DNA from: Iris pallida
Taxonomy: Eukaryota > Streptophyta > Magnoliopsida > Asparagales > Iridaceae
NCBI GenBank assembly: GCA_029216955.1
Contig: JANAVB010006998.1
Location: forward strand, 2,647,192-2,711,191
Length of the DNA stretch: 64,000 nucleotides
Reading direction: 5' to 3'
Part shown: positions 9,326-20,369 of the stretch, in pieces
Layout of the letters: every line of letters starts with the position of its first letter
Numbering within the stretch: the first letter of the stretch is position 1
Notes under the pieces: generated by a model
Database searches by the model: none
The model's input: the letters and a program-made list of their open reading frames with translations, nothing else
What the model was told of the DNA's origin: nothing
Position numbers and translations under genes: made by a program

Positions 9326-9859
9326 CCAATAACGCTGACGATCTTGTGCAACTTGAAGACGATCTCTGACTTGTCTGACCACCTCAACAGTCTGCGTCAC
9401 CATCTCTGGTCCAAGCATTTGCCTCTCTCCGATATTATCCCAAGCCAAGGGAGATCTGTACTTTCTGCCGTACAAGGCTTCAAAGGGGGCCATCTGGATA
9501 CTGGCCTGGAAACTGTTATTGTAGGAGAACTCCATAAGATGCAGGTGATCTTTCCATGAACCACCGAAGTCGAGTGTACATGACCGTAGCATATCTTCAA
9601 GAGTCTGGATCGTGTGTTCTAACTGACTATCTGTCTGCGGATGGTAGGCTGTACTGAACTTGAGGCGAATCCCCAAACTTTCTTGAAGACTCTGCCAAAA
9701 GTGCGAGGTGAATCTTGAATCTCTGTCGAACATAATACTGACTGGCACTCCATATAATTTGACTATCTGCTTGAGGTACATTTCTGTAAGCTGATTCGTC
9801 GACTGACCGATTCTGAAAGGGATAAAATGAGCTACCTTCGTGAGTCTATCGACTATAAC
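9326..9859 (-). pseudogene. Element H integrase fragment
   Basis: The integrase core and C-terminal side are kept here, from VIVDRLTKVAHF through HPQTDSQLEHTIQTLEDML to VAQDRQRYW, where element A interrupts at 9326-9330. The expected catalytic Glu region reads QLEHT instead of QSERT as in B; the Glu is kept but the neighbours differ. The second Asp region reads FDRDSRF in place of SDRDSRF. At the right edge B interrupts between bases 9859 and 9860. No stop is seen in this piece, although the element as a whole is dead. Confidence 0.87.
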
Positions 9860-12775
9860 TGTCACGCCCCAGAACCAGAATACTGGAGAGCGGGGGCAGA
9901 CATAGCCAGCTACGTATATTGAAATGGAAACCACCTCGATATACGGTCACGGCTGTCTAGATATGTGAGGGTTTTCTACAAGCCAACAGTCTCTTATGGT
10001 CATGAACAAGCCTAGTGTCTCAATCACCACAAGTAAGTAAGGTTGCAAGATGTATGATCATTAAATATACAATAATAAGGCGTCCCAAATATTACATATT
10101 CAGCTGATCATGAAGCTAGTCGTTACAAAATGTTAGGACTAGCAAGAGTTTAGTCATACATGATCAACCCTAGGATTTGTCAATCATGTTTACAGCCCGT
10201 AGATAGACAGTAAGTAAAAGTGCTCCGAGCTAACAGGTGCTCGTCGGCTAAATGCTTCAAAAGAATAATTTTTAGAATAGAGTGAGCGAAACAAAAATAG
10301 AAAACCCACTCTTGGCCCGGATTCCGTCTAGTGATCACCATTGGGCTGGAAGCTTGGTAGATCCTCGGGAGCTGCTCCGAAATCTGGCCACACAAAACCA
10401 GTTGGGTCAACCCCAGAAAGAGCAAGTGCCACAAGGGGGCCACGAAATAAAAACAAAAGCCAGCATTCAGCACAGAAAATCTAATATTAAAGCTAAAATT
10501 ACGAAAACATGCCAGGATGATATACGACGAGATAACCATGGAACTATTCCGATAGCCAGGTTACAACCCGTAAACCAAACAAGGACCGGGGTTGTAACCC
10601 TTCATCTGAACAGAGCTTGGTTTCCCACCATTTATCGGAAAGATAATAATGTAAGTAATCAAGACAGGAAGCAATCTTGTACTGGATCAAGACATGGCTA
10701 ACTGGTTATACCTCATTCAATCAATCACGGCCAAGCAGATACTACGGCTTACTACTTTAACTAACTAGGGTTATCACAGGCCTGATTACTAACAAGATGC
10801 AGTGAGATTGTTCCACAGCCACAAGCGCTGCAGACCATCCAGGCTACCCAGGACGAAAGATTAGGGTTGAATTCAGGTGGGTACATCGTCCAGGAGACAC
10901 ATGTACCCTTAGGTGACTTAGAGGGTGCAACACGTGACGGTGTGCTGAAAATGTGCCCTACTCGACGGCAGGCTACAGATCCCAAGAGCGCCCAGGTAAC
11001 GGAATTGCCCGTAGCTGTGTCAATCTCTTCATGACTACTGTGTTATTCTAGTTATTAACCTTAATCCATTTTAGTAGGTACTCCTGACCGTGGTACTCAG
11101 GAGTCCCATCCTAGACATGATGCAAGACAGGACAAGTGGATTAACAAGCAAGCAAGAAAGAACCACCCACGGTGTCAAGACAGGTCAAGTTAAGTTATCA
11201 AGTCATGTCAAGTCAGGAGTACGCCGCCACGGGCCATTATCAAGTTATCAAGATAAATCATGTCAGGTGGGTCATGTCGGGAGTGCACCACTATGGGTCA
11301 CTGTCGTGTTGTGCTAGTTTCTGGTCATACCATGTCATGTGCAATAGTCATTCCAAACATGTTAAGTAAAATCAAGTTCATGACAAAAGGCGTAAGGATA
11401 TAAAATGGGCATAAAACATCTAATAAAAATATCAATATACAGGACCATAGAAAAGCCAAGCTTAAAGAAATAAAACCAAAACTCCAAGAACCAATGGGTT
11501 AAGCAAGGGTCAGGGGAGCAGCGTATGAAAAGTCACGCACGCTACATAGAGCAGCGTGGGTAAAAGTCACGCACGCTACAGGGAGCAGCGTGGGTAAAAG
11601 TCACTCACGCTGAGAGAGCAGCGTGGATGAAAAGTCACGCACGCTACAGGAGCAGCGTAGGTGAAAAGTCACGCACGCTGAGAGAGCAGCGTGGGTGAAA
11701 AAGTCACGCACTCTACAGGAGCAGCGTAGGTGAAAGTCACGCACGCTGAGAGAGCAGCGTGGGTGAAAAGTCACGCACGCTACATGAGCAGCGTAGGTGA
11801 AAGTCACGCACGCTGAGAGAGCAGCGTGGGTGAAAAGTCACGCACACTATAGGAGCAGTGTTGGTGAAAAGTCACACACGCTGAGAGAGCAGCGTGGGTG
11901 AAAAGTCACGCACGCTCAAGGGAGCAGTGTGTGAAAAGTCACGCACGCTGAAGGGAGCAGTGTGTGAAAGTCACGCACGCTCAAGGGAGCAGTGTGTGAA
12001 AGTCACGCACGCTCAAGGAGGCACGTTTTCAACAGGAAGCGTACTCAAGCGTGCGTACGCAGCGCTAAAGAGCACGCGTAGCCCAGTGTGCGTAAGCTAA
12101 ACAGCTCTGCACACTGCTCACTGTCTTCTCCAAACAGCAAGAACACCATGGATGAACCCAAAGCTTCCAAGTATCATAACTTGGCCATCCGAACTCCAAA
12201 TCCGGATTTCCAAAGCTCCAACTTGGGTGAAACTGAAGGCTCTTCCACATGGAAGCATCAAAAACCCATAAAATCCAACTAAAGTAGATCAAACCATACA
12301 AAATCCAAAAATAGCAAAACTTAGATCTAGGACAAGGGAAGCTCCAAATCACAAAATGCCAAGAACTAATGTTGATCACCATGTCCTAGTCTAGCTAATG
12401 GACAAAGAAAATATGGTTCTCATGTGGTGGCAAGATGCACTTGCCTAGGGTTGGGAGTGTTGTGTAGAGGAAGGAGAAGAAGAAGAAGAAGAAAATTTAT
12501 GGAGGAAGTAATGAAGAGAGAGAGTGGTAGGTGGAGTTTTAATGGTGGAGGTTGTGGTGTGTTGAGGGTGGAGTGTAGGCTAATGGTGATCCAATGCTCA
12601 AATAAACCAAACCAAACCAAACCAACCCAATCCAAATTAAAACCGTGCCATGACAAAACCCGAAATACGAGAAATACCAAAATTCCACAAGTTAAGAAAA
12701 AAATAAAAATACATGCCAAAATCCATATACGAGTATAAATACAAAATACGGGAAATACGGGAAATGAGGGTGACA
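9860..12775 (-). repeat. 3' LTR of element B (2916 bp)
   Basis: This matches 20370-23285 base for base in length. The termini are TGTCAC and GTGACA, a 6-bp inverted pair. It contains a TCACGC minisatellite at about 11520-12030 and a purine-rich GGAAGGAGAAGAAGAAGAAGAAG run near 12470. Several ORFs of 60-140 codons occur on both strands, are repeated in the other LTR and have no recognisable domain; I regard them as chance. Confidence 0.96.
11518..12030. repeat. TCACGC minisatellite in the left LTR of element B
   Basis: There are about 15 units of 31-36 bp. Two subtypes alternate, one with ACAGGAGCAGCGTAGGTGAAA and one with GAGAGAGCAGCGTGGGTGAAA, each followed by AGTCACGCACGCT. This makes a higher-order dimer of about 68 bp. 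The last units carry CTCAAGGGAGCAGTGTGTG instead. The other LTR has the same array at 22025-22535 with small unit differences. Confidence 0.88.
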
Positions 12776-12800
12776 ACTCTACCCACCTTAAAAGAATTCT
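12776..12800 (-). promoter_or_regulatory. Polypurine tract of element B
   Basis: On the minus strand TTTTAAGGTGGGTAGAGT runs directly into TGTCACC at the LTR start. The same kind of tract borders the LTR of element C at 63330-63345. Confidence 0.75.
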
Positions 12801-12944
12801 GTCCTCAGAATTTAATCAAGGAGCTAGAGATTGCCACGACAAGCTACACTAAGCACATGCAAGCTACACTAAGCAGTCCAATCATACAATCATACAATGC
12901 AAGCAAGGAAGGAAAAATATAAGGCATAAGAAAGACATTATACC

Positions 12945-14117
12945 TCACAAGTCAAACAGGTAGGGATATCGCGATCGGATGTCGTCCTCACGCTCCCACG
13001 TTGACTCACCCAGAGAGTGATGACCCCAAGCAACACGGACTAATTTAATAGTCTTGTTCTTGAGTATCTTCTCCCTCCGGTCCAATATAGACACGGGCCT
13101 CTCCTCATACAGAAGGTTGGTACCAACAACCAATTCTGAATGGTCTAGGACGTGGCTCGGGTCCGGGATATATCGTCGTAATTGGGACACATGGAATACA
13201 TCATGCACATCACTTAGCGACGGCGGAAGACCGAGACGATAGGATACATCTCCTACTCGCTCTAGAATATCGAACGACCCTATATACCTAGGACTAAGCT
13301 TTTCCCGCACGCCGAAGCGAATGACGCCGCGGTTAGGCGAGATCCTAAGGAAAATATGGTCGCCGACAGCAAATTCTAAAGGACGCCGATGAGCATCGGC
13401 CCAATGGCGCTGGCGGTCCTGGGCAACTCGGAGGTGATCTCTGACCTTCCGGACCACTTCAACCGTCTTGGAAATCAATTCGGGTCCGAGCATCTGCCTC
13501 TCTCCGACATCGTCCCATGCTAGCGGGGATCTGCACTTCCTGCCATAAAGTGCCTCGAAGGGTGCCATCTGGATACTGGCCTGATAACTGTTATTGTACG
13601 AGAATTCTACCAGGTGCAGATGATTCTTCCATGAACCACCGAAGTCAAGGGTACAGGATCTCAACATATCTTCAAGAGTCTGGATTGTGCGCTCTGATTG
13701 ACCATCCGTCTGCGGGTGATAAGCTGAGCTGAACTGAAGATGAGTCTCCAAACTCTTCTGCAAGCTGTGCCAAAAGTGTGATGTGAATCTTGAATCCCTG
13801 TCTGAGGTGATGCTGACTGGCACACCGTGAAGCCTGACGATCTGCCTGAGATACATCTCTGCTAGCTGCGCCGTCGACTGTCCAACTCTGAATGAGAGAA
13901 AGTGTGCCACCTTGGTAAGCCTGTCCACAATTACCCAAATAACATCTTTGTCGGCCGGAGATCTGGACAATCCGGTCACGAAATCCATGGTTATATGCTC
14001 CCATTTCCATTCTGGGATCGGTAAGGGTTGAAGAAGTCCAGCGGGCCTCTGATGTTCAGCTTTAACCTGTTGGCAAACCAAACACCGAGAGACAAACCGG
14101 GCTATCTCCCTCTTCAT
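12945..14117 (-). pseudogene. Element B integrase and chromodomain-like tail
   Basis: This 390-codon stretch continues the pol frame after a single TAG. It holds CLVC of the zinc finger, then the integrase core with Asp in ITMDFVTG, Asp in SDRDSRF and Glu in GQSERTIQ. The GPY/F-like region (SPRYIGSFDILERVGDVSYRL) follows, and a chromodomain-like end (VRVAWGHHSLGESTWEREDD...RYPYLF). This tail is the form common in Tekay chromoviruses and is thought to steer insertion to heterochromatin. Apart from the upstream stop I see no damage. Confidence 0.92.
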
Positions 14118-14123
14118 GCCATT

Positions 14124-16292
14124 CTACCAGAAATGCTGACGAATATCACGGTACATCTTTGTACCACCCGGATGAATAGAATACTGTGAACTATGGGCTT
14201 CTGCCATGACTTTTTGTCTGATATCTCCACTGGGTACACAAAGACGAGTGCCATGCCGAAGTGTACCGTCTTCATGGATACATAACTCTGGCCTTCTTCC
14301 TGCTTCACACTCTGCTCGGAGTCGCTGGATCTTGGAATCTGCTGACTGCGCCATCCGGATCCTCTCAACTATGCTGGACTGAACCTGTAGGCTGGCCATC
14401 AATGCCACACTGGTAGGAAGAACCACTTCAACTTCCATCTTCTGAAGATCTGCCAATAATTCTGGTTGTGCCGTCAGGAAATAAACTCTGGCTCTCCTGC
14501 TCAATGCATCTGCTACAACGTTGGCCTTCCCGGGATGATACTGCAAATCCACATTATAGTCCACCAGTAGCTCGAGCCATCTTCTCTGCCGCATATTAAG
14601 GTCCTTCTGGGTGAAAACATACTTCAGGCTCTTATGATCAGTAAAGATCTCCACTCTATCTCCGTACAAGTAGTGTCTCCACAATTTTAAAGCAAACACT
14701 ACCGTCGCCAATTCCAAGTCGTGGGTCGGGTAATTCTTCTCATGACCATGTAGTTGACGTGACGCATAAGATATTATCTTTCCATGCTGCATCAAGACAC
14801 ACCCCAATCCTCTGCCTAAAGCGTCGTAATAAACTGTGAATCCTCCGGTCTCATCTGGAAGGGTGAGAATGGGAGCCGTTATCAAACCTCGCTTCAACTT
14901 CTCAAATGATTCCTGGCACTCTGCTGTCCAAACAAACGGCACATCCTTGCGGGTCAACTGGGTCATCGGTGCTGAAATCCTTGCGAAATATGAAACGAAC
15001 CGCCGGTAGTAGCCGGCCAATCCAAGAAAGCTGCGAACCTCTGCCACTGAGCTGGGTACCGACCATGACTCGATAGCCACAATCTTCTGGGGATCCACTT
15101 CCACTCCTCCTCGGGTAATGATGTGACCCAAATATGAAATGCGATCGAGCCAGAACTCGCATTTACTGAACTTGGCGTACAACTGATGCTCCCTAAGCGT
15201 CTGAAGGACGACTCTGAGATGCTGCTCATGCTCTGCTTCACTCTTGCTGTAGACCAGGATGTCATCTAGGAACACGATCACAAATTGGTCCAAGTAAGGC
15301 ATGAAAATGCGATTCATGAGGTCCATGAATACGGCCGGCACATTGGTCGCTCCAAAGGGCATAACAAGGAACTCCCAATGTCCATACCTCGATCTGAAGG
15401 CTGTCTTCGGGATGTCCTGCTCTCTGAATCTGATCTGGTGGTATCCTGACCGCAAGTCGATCTTCGAGAACACTGAAGCCCCTCTGAGCTGATCAAACAA
15501 GTCATCTATCCTCGGAAGAGGGTATCTGTTCTTGATTGTCACCGAATTCAAGGTACGATAATCAACACATAGCCTGGACGTACCATCCTTCTTTTTCACC
15601 AGAAGCATCGGGACTCCCCAAGGCGATCCATTTGCACGGATGAATCCCTTGGTCCTCAGTTCTTCAATCATCTTGTACAAAATCTCCAACTCTGAAGGTG
15701 CCATCCTGTAGACTCGCTCTGACACTGGTGCTGTCCCGGGAATCAAGTCTATAGTGAACTCAATCTCCAGTTCCGGCGGCATCCCTGGAAGCTCCTCTGG
15801 AAAGATATCTGGAAACTCTTCAACTATCCGGGGTAACTGCACTGCTGCTACTGCCATCCGCAATGCTGGGGAAGATGGCTCCACTGTGCCTCTGGAAAAC
15901 GAAAACTCTGGCTCGCCGGGGATACTAAAGACGACTCTGCCAATATGGCAGTCTATCCTAGCATACTGGTTCCTCAACCAATCCATGCCTAGGACTACAT
16001 CATAGTCTGCCATAGGAAACTCTATGAATCTAGCGGAGAACTCCCTACCGCTAACTACGATCCGAGACGAGGAAAATACTCGATCTACTCCCACAAGACC
16101 ATTACCAGTAAGTATATTGAGCCTCACTGATAATGACTCGGGATCCAATCCTATCCGTGTCACGAATCGTGCAGACATGAATGAATGCGATGCACCAGAA
16201 TCAAACAATACCAAAGCTGGAAAGGAGTTGACGAGAATAGTACCTGCCACTACCTCACCTGGTGCAACTTCTTCCTCCATAGCCATCATCAT
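14124..16292 (-). pseudogene. Element B protease, reverse transcriptase and RNase H
   Basis: The frame carries an aspartic protease ([10 protein letters not shown], Asp near residue 31), RT (residues about 180-350, with [13 protein letters not shown] and the FLDDIL box near residue 341), and RNase H ([10 protein letters not shown], then [12 protein letters not shown] and ADALSRR). The zinc-finger start of integrase follows ([17 protein letters not shown]). The RNase H first motif has DALG where DASG is usual. It ends at 14124 in a TAG that replaces Trp in QHFWWN; H keeps Trp there. The first Met follows an in-frame TAA at 16302. All three pieces of B share one frame, so the damage is point nonsense only. 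Confidence 0.93.
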
Positions 16293-16301
16293 GGCCTGAC
16301 C

Positions 16302-16668
16302 TTATCCTCTGGCTGCTGGTCCCCTCTGCTGGAAACCTCTCTGCCTATTCTGGGTCTGAGCTTGGGCTTGTGTATACTGCTGGGGGTGTTGTTGCTGGAA
16401 TGCCTGAGACTGAGGCGGCAAGGGCCTCGAAGAGTGATACTGCTGCTGCTGAACCGGTGCTGGGGCCGGTCCTCTCACCGAAGAGCTAGAAGGGTTAGAT
16501 GCTGATGAACCACCCCTATTCGGGCAAGCCCCTATCCTATGATCTGCTGCTCCACAAGCCAGGCACAATCCCTGTGTCCTACGACAATCTGCCACCACAT
16601 GCCCTGGCTTCCCGCAATGAGAACATCCCATCGCGGAAGTCTGCTTCTGCTTCTGCTGCTGCGGGTAC
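16302..16668 (-). pseudogene. Element B Gag C-terminal part with two zinc knuckles
   Basis: This is the nucleocapsid end of Gag, separated from its N-terminal part by element D. Two CX2CX4HX4C knuckles are visible: CSHCGKPGHVVADC and CLACGAADHRIGAC. A Gln/Pro/Ser-rich tail follows, then TAA at 16302-16304, ten codons before the protease ORF. H has CAA at the aligned codon, so the TAA looks like a C-to-T nonsense mutation and not a programmed gag stop. Confidence 0.9.
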
Positions 16669-16988
16669 TGTCACGCCCCGATCCCGCAGAGTCCTTTTCG
16701 TCCTCGCTTCGGGCTCTTTGGGACCGTTCGTCCTCGCTAAGGCGTGATGCCGTGCAAGCCTAAGTTGCGCTTGCACAAGTCCAAGACCTGAAACAAGACA
16801 AGATAGACAAGTTTGACAATACGCAGCGGAACGTATCACAGATAATTGAAGCAGCAGCGGACATATTTCAGAATACAAGTATTGAACACAATGGTAACAA
16901 GAACATTTCTCTTTATTGATTTCATTTGAACAGATTACAAGCTCTCGATTCTCTCTGATACAATATTATAATCTCTCAGAACTTTACA
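16669..16988 (-). repeat. 3' LTR of element D (320 bp)
   Basis: It is nearly identical to 18922-19241. It contains the repeated phrase TTCGTCCTCGCT twice and a GCAAGCCTAAGTTGCGCTTGC imperfect inverted repeat (16755-16775). No clear polypurine tract is seen just inside it, which is unusual. Confidence 0.9.
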
Positions 16989-18900
16989 GATTACAATGAT
17001 CCCGTTCCCATACATTACATCCTTTTATATACAAAACCAAACTCTTGCACAGATGTCATCTCTTGGCATCTCTTCTGATTTCTGGCTCCTGAGGATGAGG
17101 CACGGGCTATCGCTTAGGGCTATCCTTCTCGATGCATGGTGCACCTGCATGCAGACTGATGATGGGTCAGTATATCAGCATACTGGTGAATGTGTGAACA
17201 AAGGAGCTACATTTTTCTGAAACGATCACTGTTCATTTAGTGAGAAAATATTTTCTTGTGATGTGATCTTGCTAGTTTTACCTAGATTCATTCCATGCAT
17301 ACAGAGTCAGTTTACATATCTTTTGAAAACACATCTTTGAAAAGCCACAGTTCATATTATTTCAAGCATACAAGGGACTATTCAATTCTAGCACGATGAC
17401 TATTCCTTTCATGCGCAGTGCGCAGCGTGTTTCATGAGCATATTCATTTCATTAGGGACAACAACTTTAGCATTCTTTTCTCTTGTTCAAGACAAACTTA
17501 GGGTCAGATTACAAGCATGATATTATATCCTTTCTCTTAGTGGAACATAGCATTTCTTGGTAACAGATTAATCTCTGCAAGCATTTATATATCAAACTCA
17601 AGCAATACAGTTTTATCACTCTTTTTAGTGATTCTTACCATAGCCGACCGTCCATCCCTGCACAAGACAAGGATTAGCATAACATTATAAAACCAATATT
17701 GTTATTCCCTGTTCGTCTCTGCATCGTTAGCTCTTAGCAAAACATATGATAGACACATGCAGACCGATTGGCAGCTGTGACTCTCCGGTTCAGCTTTGCA
17801 CCAATCCACACCTATCTATATGATGGTCCATGGGAAACCCATGATTAGCCGCTGTGACGCTCTTGGGTTCAGCTCGTCGCTAAGGACACAGATAACGGCT
17901 ACACTTTTAACATGGGTCCTTGCACCCAGTGTGCTCATAATCTCTCCTAGGTCGAGCGGTTCCAGGCGCCCCCAGATACCACCCGAGAGACAAATTTTTA
18001 CTCGTGCACGAGTTGTCCGAGACTATATGCATGCTCTAGCAGGATTCTATCAGATGAAACAGATTTCAGATCAGATGTACGACATGTTCTTTTCATGCCT
18101 TTGCAGATATACGACACGTTCAATTCGTGCCTTTCTTTTATTCAGGTCAACATGTACAAGTCCGTCTGTACATGTCTATAATTCTCAAGCATACAAGCAG
18201 CAAGCAATGATCAAGCATTCAATTCGATTCATTTGTTTTCTCTTATCCTATCAAGCATGACAAGCATCATTTCAGTTCTTATTAGCAGGCAACGAGTCTT
18301 CTTATTAGCATGCTGATTATTTCTTTTCTTGTTCTTAGCATGGCATGGTTCTCTTTATCAAGGCAACATTCAAATCTTAGCGAGGCAACATGTGAATTCT
18401 CTTAAAGCATACTCAAGGATTTACCATCTTATTATTAACAAAAGCATTCAATCAAAAATTCAGATTCTTAAGGCGTAAGCGAATCAGCAAATGAGACTTC
18501 GTCCACTCACCCAGATTAATCGTCTTCTGTTGCAGAGCCAGCAATCCGATCTTTCTGTTTATCTAGTGCCTTCGCGGAGCGGGGCACTACATAATTACCC
18601 ACCGAAAAGAAGTTTCGTCCTCGAAACTTAAGGAGAAACTTACGATATCCTTAGCAGCGATAGTCCTCATCCTTCGCCATCATCAATCCATGAAATCACA
18701 ATTCAGATCATATCAAAACTCTTGTTCAATCAAGCATTTCAATCTCAATCAATCAAATCGGTAAAACATTGCCGGCATCATAAAAATATTTACGGACTTA
18801 TTGTATGGAACGTTCATCTCATTATTGATATCGAGTAGGCAACGGAATTTCGATCAGAAGACATGTACAAATTCAATCGAATCAAAATTGGCCAGAGGAT
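16989..18900 (-). other. Interior of element D, non-coding
   Basis: No Gag-Pol domain is visible. The ORF at 17796-18260 looks spurious (low-complexity, no domain). A partly repeated segment at about 17775-17885 carries GTGACTCTCCGGTTCAGCT and GTGACGCTCTTGGGTTCAGCT. Near the 5' side, 18565-18640 holds an imperfect GTGCC...GGCAC hairpin, then TACCCACCGAAAAGAAGTTTCGTCCTCGAAACTT. That phrase resembles the polypurine-tract side of Tekay elements (compare 12783 and 63340). The interior may therefore be assembled partly from Tekay LTR and leader sequence. Confidence 0.6.
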
Positions 18901-18918
18901 CGTGTTGCTCTGATACCA
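18901..18918 (-). promoter_or_regulatory. Initiator-Met tRNA primer-binding site of element D
   Basis: The minus strand reads TGGTATCAGAGCAACACG, starting three bases from the LTR. TGGTATCAGAGC is the standard plant initiator-Met primer site. Confidence 0.9.
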
Positions 18919-18921
18919 TTT

Positions 18922-19241
18922 TGTCACGCCCCGATCCCGCAGAGTCCTTTTCGTCCTCGCTTCGGGCTCTTTGGGACCGTTCGTCCTCGCTAAGGCGTGA
19001 TGCCGTGCAAGCCTAAGTTGCGCTTGCACAAGGCCAAGACCTGAAACAAGACAAGATAGACAAGTTTGACAATACGCAGCGGAACGTATCGCAGATAATT
19101 GAAGCAGCAGCGGACATATTTCAGAATACAAGTATTGAACACAATGGTAACAAGAACATTTCTCTTTATTGATTTCATTTGAACAGATTACAAGCTCTCG
19201 ATTCTCTCTGATACAATATTTTAATCTCTCAGAACTTTACA
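18922..19241 (-). repeat. 5' LTR of element D (320 bp)
   Basis: This is the upstream LTR in element orientation. Its outer end (CTTTACA at 19241) abuts the GGTAC duplication and resumes the B gag frame. Confidence 0.9.
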
Positions 19242-20235
19242 GGTACGTCGGGGTCGAATGCTGAACCGACGTTACTGAGGCCGCCCGCCTCGGAGTTCCA
19301 ATGGTCAATCCCCTAGATGTCGGGGCTGGAGCTGATGATTGGTGCATCTGACTGTGGGACCGCTTTCTGCCTCCGGTCCTATCCACGATCCTCTGGGAGG
19401 TGTACTCTTGCCTCCTAGCTGCTCTCAAGACTGCATCGAACATCTGGTGCTCGAACTGCTCAACCGCCAATAAGATCTCCAAATGCAGTCCCTGCTGGAA
19501 TTGCTGGGCCCTATCAAACTCGGTCACCACCAAGGTGGGGGCAAACATACTGAGTCTAGAAAACTCCGATGCATAACTGTCGACTGTTCTGCCTCCTTGC
19601 TTCAAGTTGGTAAATCTGGATTGCAGGTCATACCGTGCTACAGCATCAAAGTACTTCGTCTGGAATCTCTCTCTAAATACTGCCCAAGCAATAGGTGCCA
19701 CTAATCCCATGGCTTGTGTCGCCCACCAACTGTGAGCCAAATCCAACAACTGCAGGCGTACCACCGCCACCTTCTCATTCTCGGGTGTCCTGGCTGCTTC
19801 CAGAATCACCTCGGTATCCTGAAGCCATGCATCCGCGGCAATCGCATCCTCGCTGCCGTCGAAGAAAGGAGGGTTCAATCGCTTGAAGCTATTGGCCGTC
19901 TGGTTCCCTGGATGTCCGCCTCTGGCCAAAGTATCTTGAACTGTCTGGTACAGGGCGTCGCTTCGACGATCCTGGGAAGCTATCAAGGTTCTGACGAGGC
20001 CTACTAAGGTACCATCATCTGGCTTCGTGGGTTGGACGGGCCGAACTGGTGACTCTCCTCCAGTAGGCACAACTCTAGAGGCTGCCCCGGAATGCTGGGC
20101 TTGATCTCCGGGTTGCTGCTGATCCACTGGATGTGCTCTACCTCGTCGATCGGTAAGACCATGTACAGTATCGCTGAAGAAGACGACACAGGGATCATTA
20201 AGGAAAGGACCAGGACAGATCAATGATATAAGCAC
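19242..20235 (-). pseudogene. Element B Gag N-terminal part
   Basis: The capsid-like retrotransposon Gag domain is recognisable (NPPFFDGSEDAIAADAWLQD, then LLDLAHSWWATQA, then FQTKYFDAVARYDLQSRF, TVDSYASEFSRLS). The upstream limit used here is open-frame only: the codon at 20235-20233 is GTG, while the aligned codon in H at 34849 is ATG, so the original start may have been lost here or lies further in. The domain is cut at 19242 by D, just before the zinc knuckles. Confidence 0.88.
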
Positions 20236-20348
20236 AGGATCAGGGCAAGAATCCAGGGATTCAAAGGATACGAACAGAGATCAAGGACGAGTACTGATTG
20301 AGACATCTATCTGGTAAACCCCCCACACATCTTGATTTACAAGACCTG

Positions 20349-20369
20349 CATGGGCCACCACTTAAACCA
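20349..20369 (-). promoter_or_regulatory. Primer-binding region of element B, unusual sequence
   Basis: Directly next to the 5' LTR end (GTGACA) the minus strand reads TGGTTTAAGTGGTGGCCCATG. It starts with TGG as primer sites do but is not the initiator-Met sequence. H has a close relative (CGGTTTGAGTGGTAGCCCATG at 34984-34964). The matching tRNA is not known to me. Confidence 0.5.

Larger units (their letters stand above)
16669..19241 (-). mobile_element. Element D: non-autonomous LTR element nested in B gag (2.57 kb)
   Basis: Two 320-bp direct repeats (16669-16988, 18922-19241) start TGTCACGCCCCG and end CTTTACA. They are flanked by a perfect 5-bp duplication, GGTAC (16664-16668 and 19242-19246). 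B gag reads continuously when D is removed (STPTY, then PQQQ). A primer-binding site for initiator Met tRNA (TGGTATCAGAGCAACACG on the minus strand, 18918-18901) lies three bases inside the right LTR, giving minus orientation. The 1.93 kb interior has no Gag or Pol similarity that I can see. The LTRs differ at about three positions by eye, so D is probably the youngest insertion here. Confidence 0.92.

Noticed and set aside
11601..11807. Cys-rich repetitive ORFs in the B LTRs (also 22111-22317)
   Set aside because: They are translations of the TCACGC minisatellite in both LTRs, with no start context or domain.
11518..12030. CRISPR-like array of short repeats
   Set aside because: Units are contiguous tandem repeats without unique spacers, in a plant LTR.
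17796..18260. 154-codon ORF inside element D
   Set aside because: No similarity to any retrotransposon protein and odd composition; D looks non-coding.
18901..18918. tRNA gene fragment
   Set aside because: Only the 18-base primer-binding complement is present; there is no tRNA body.
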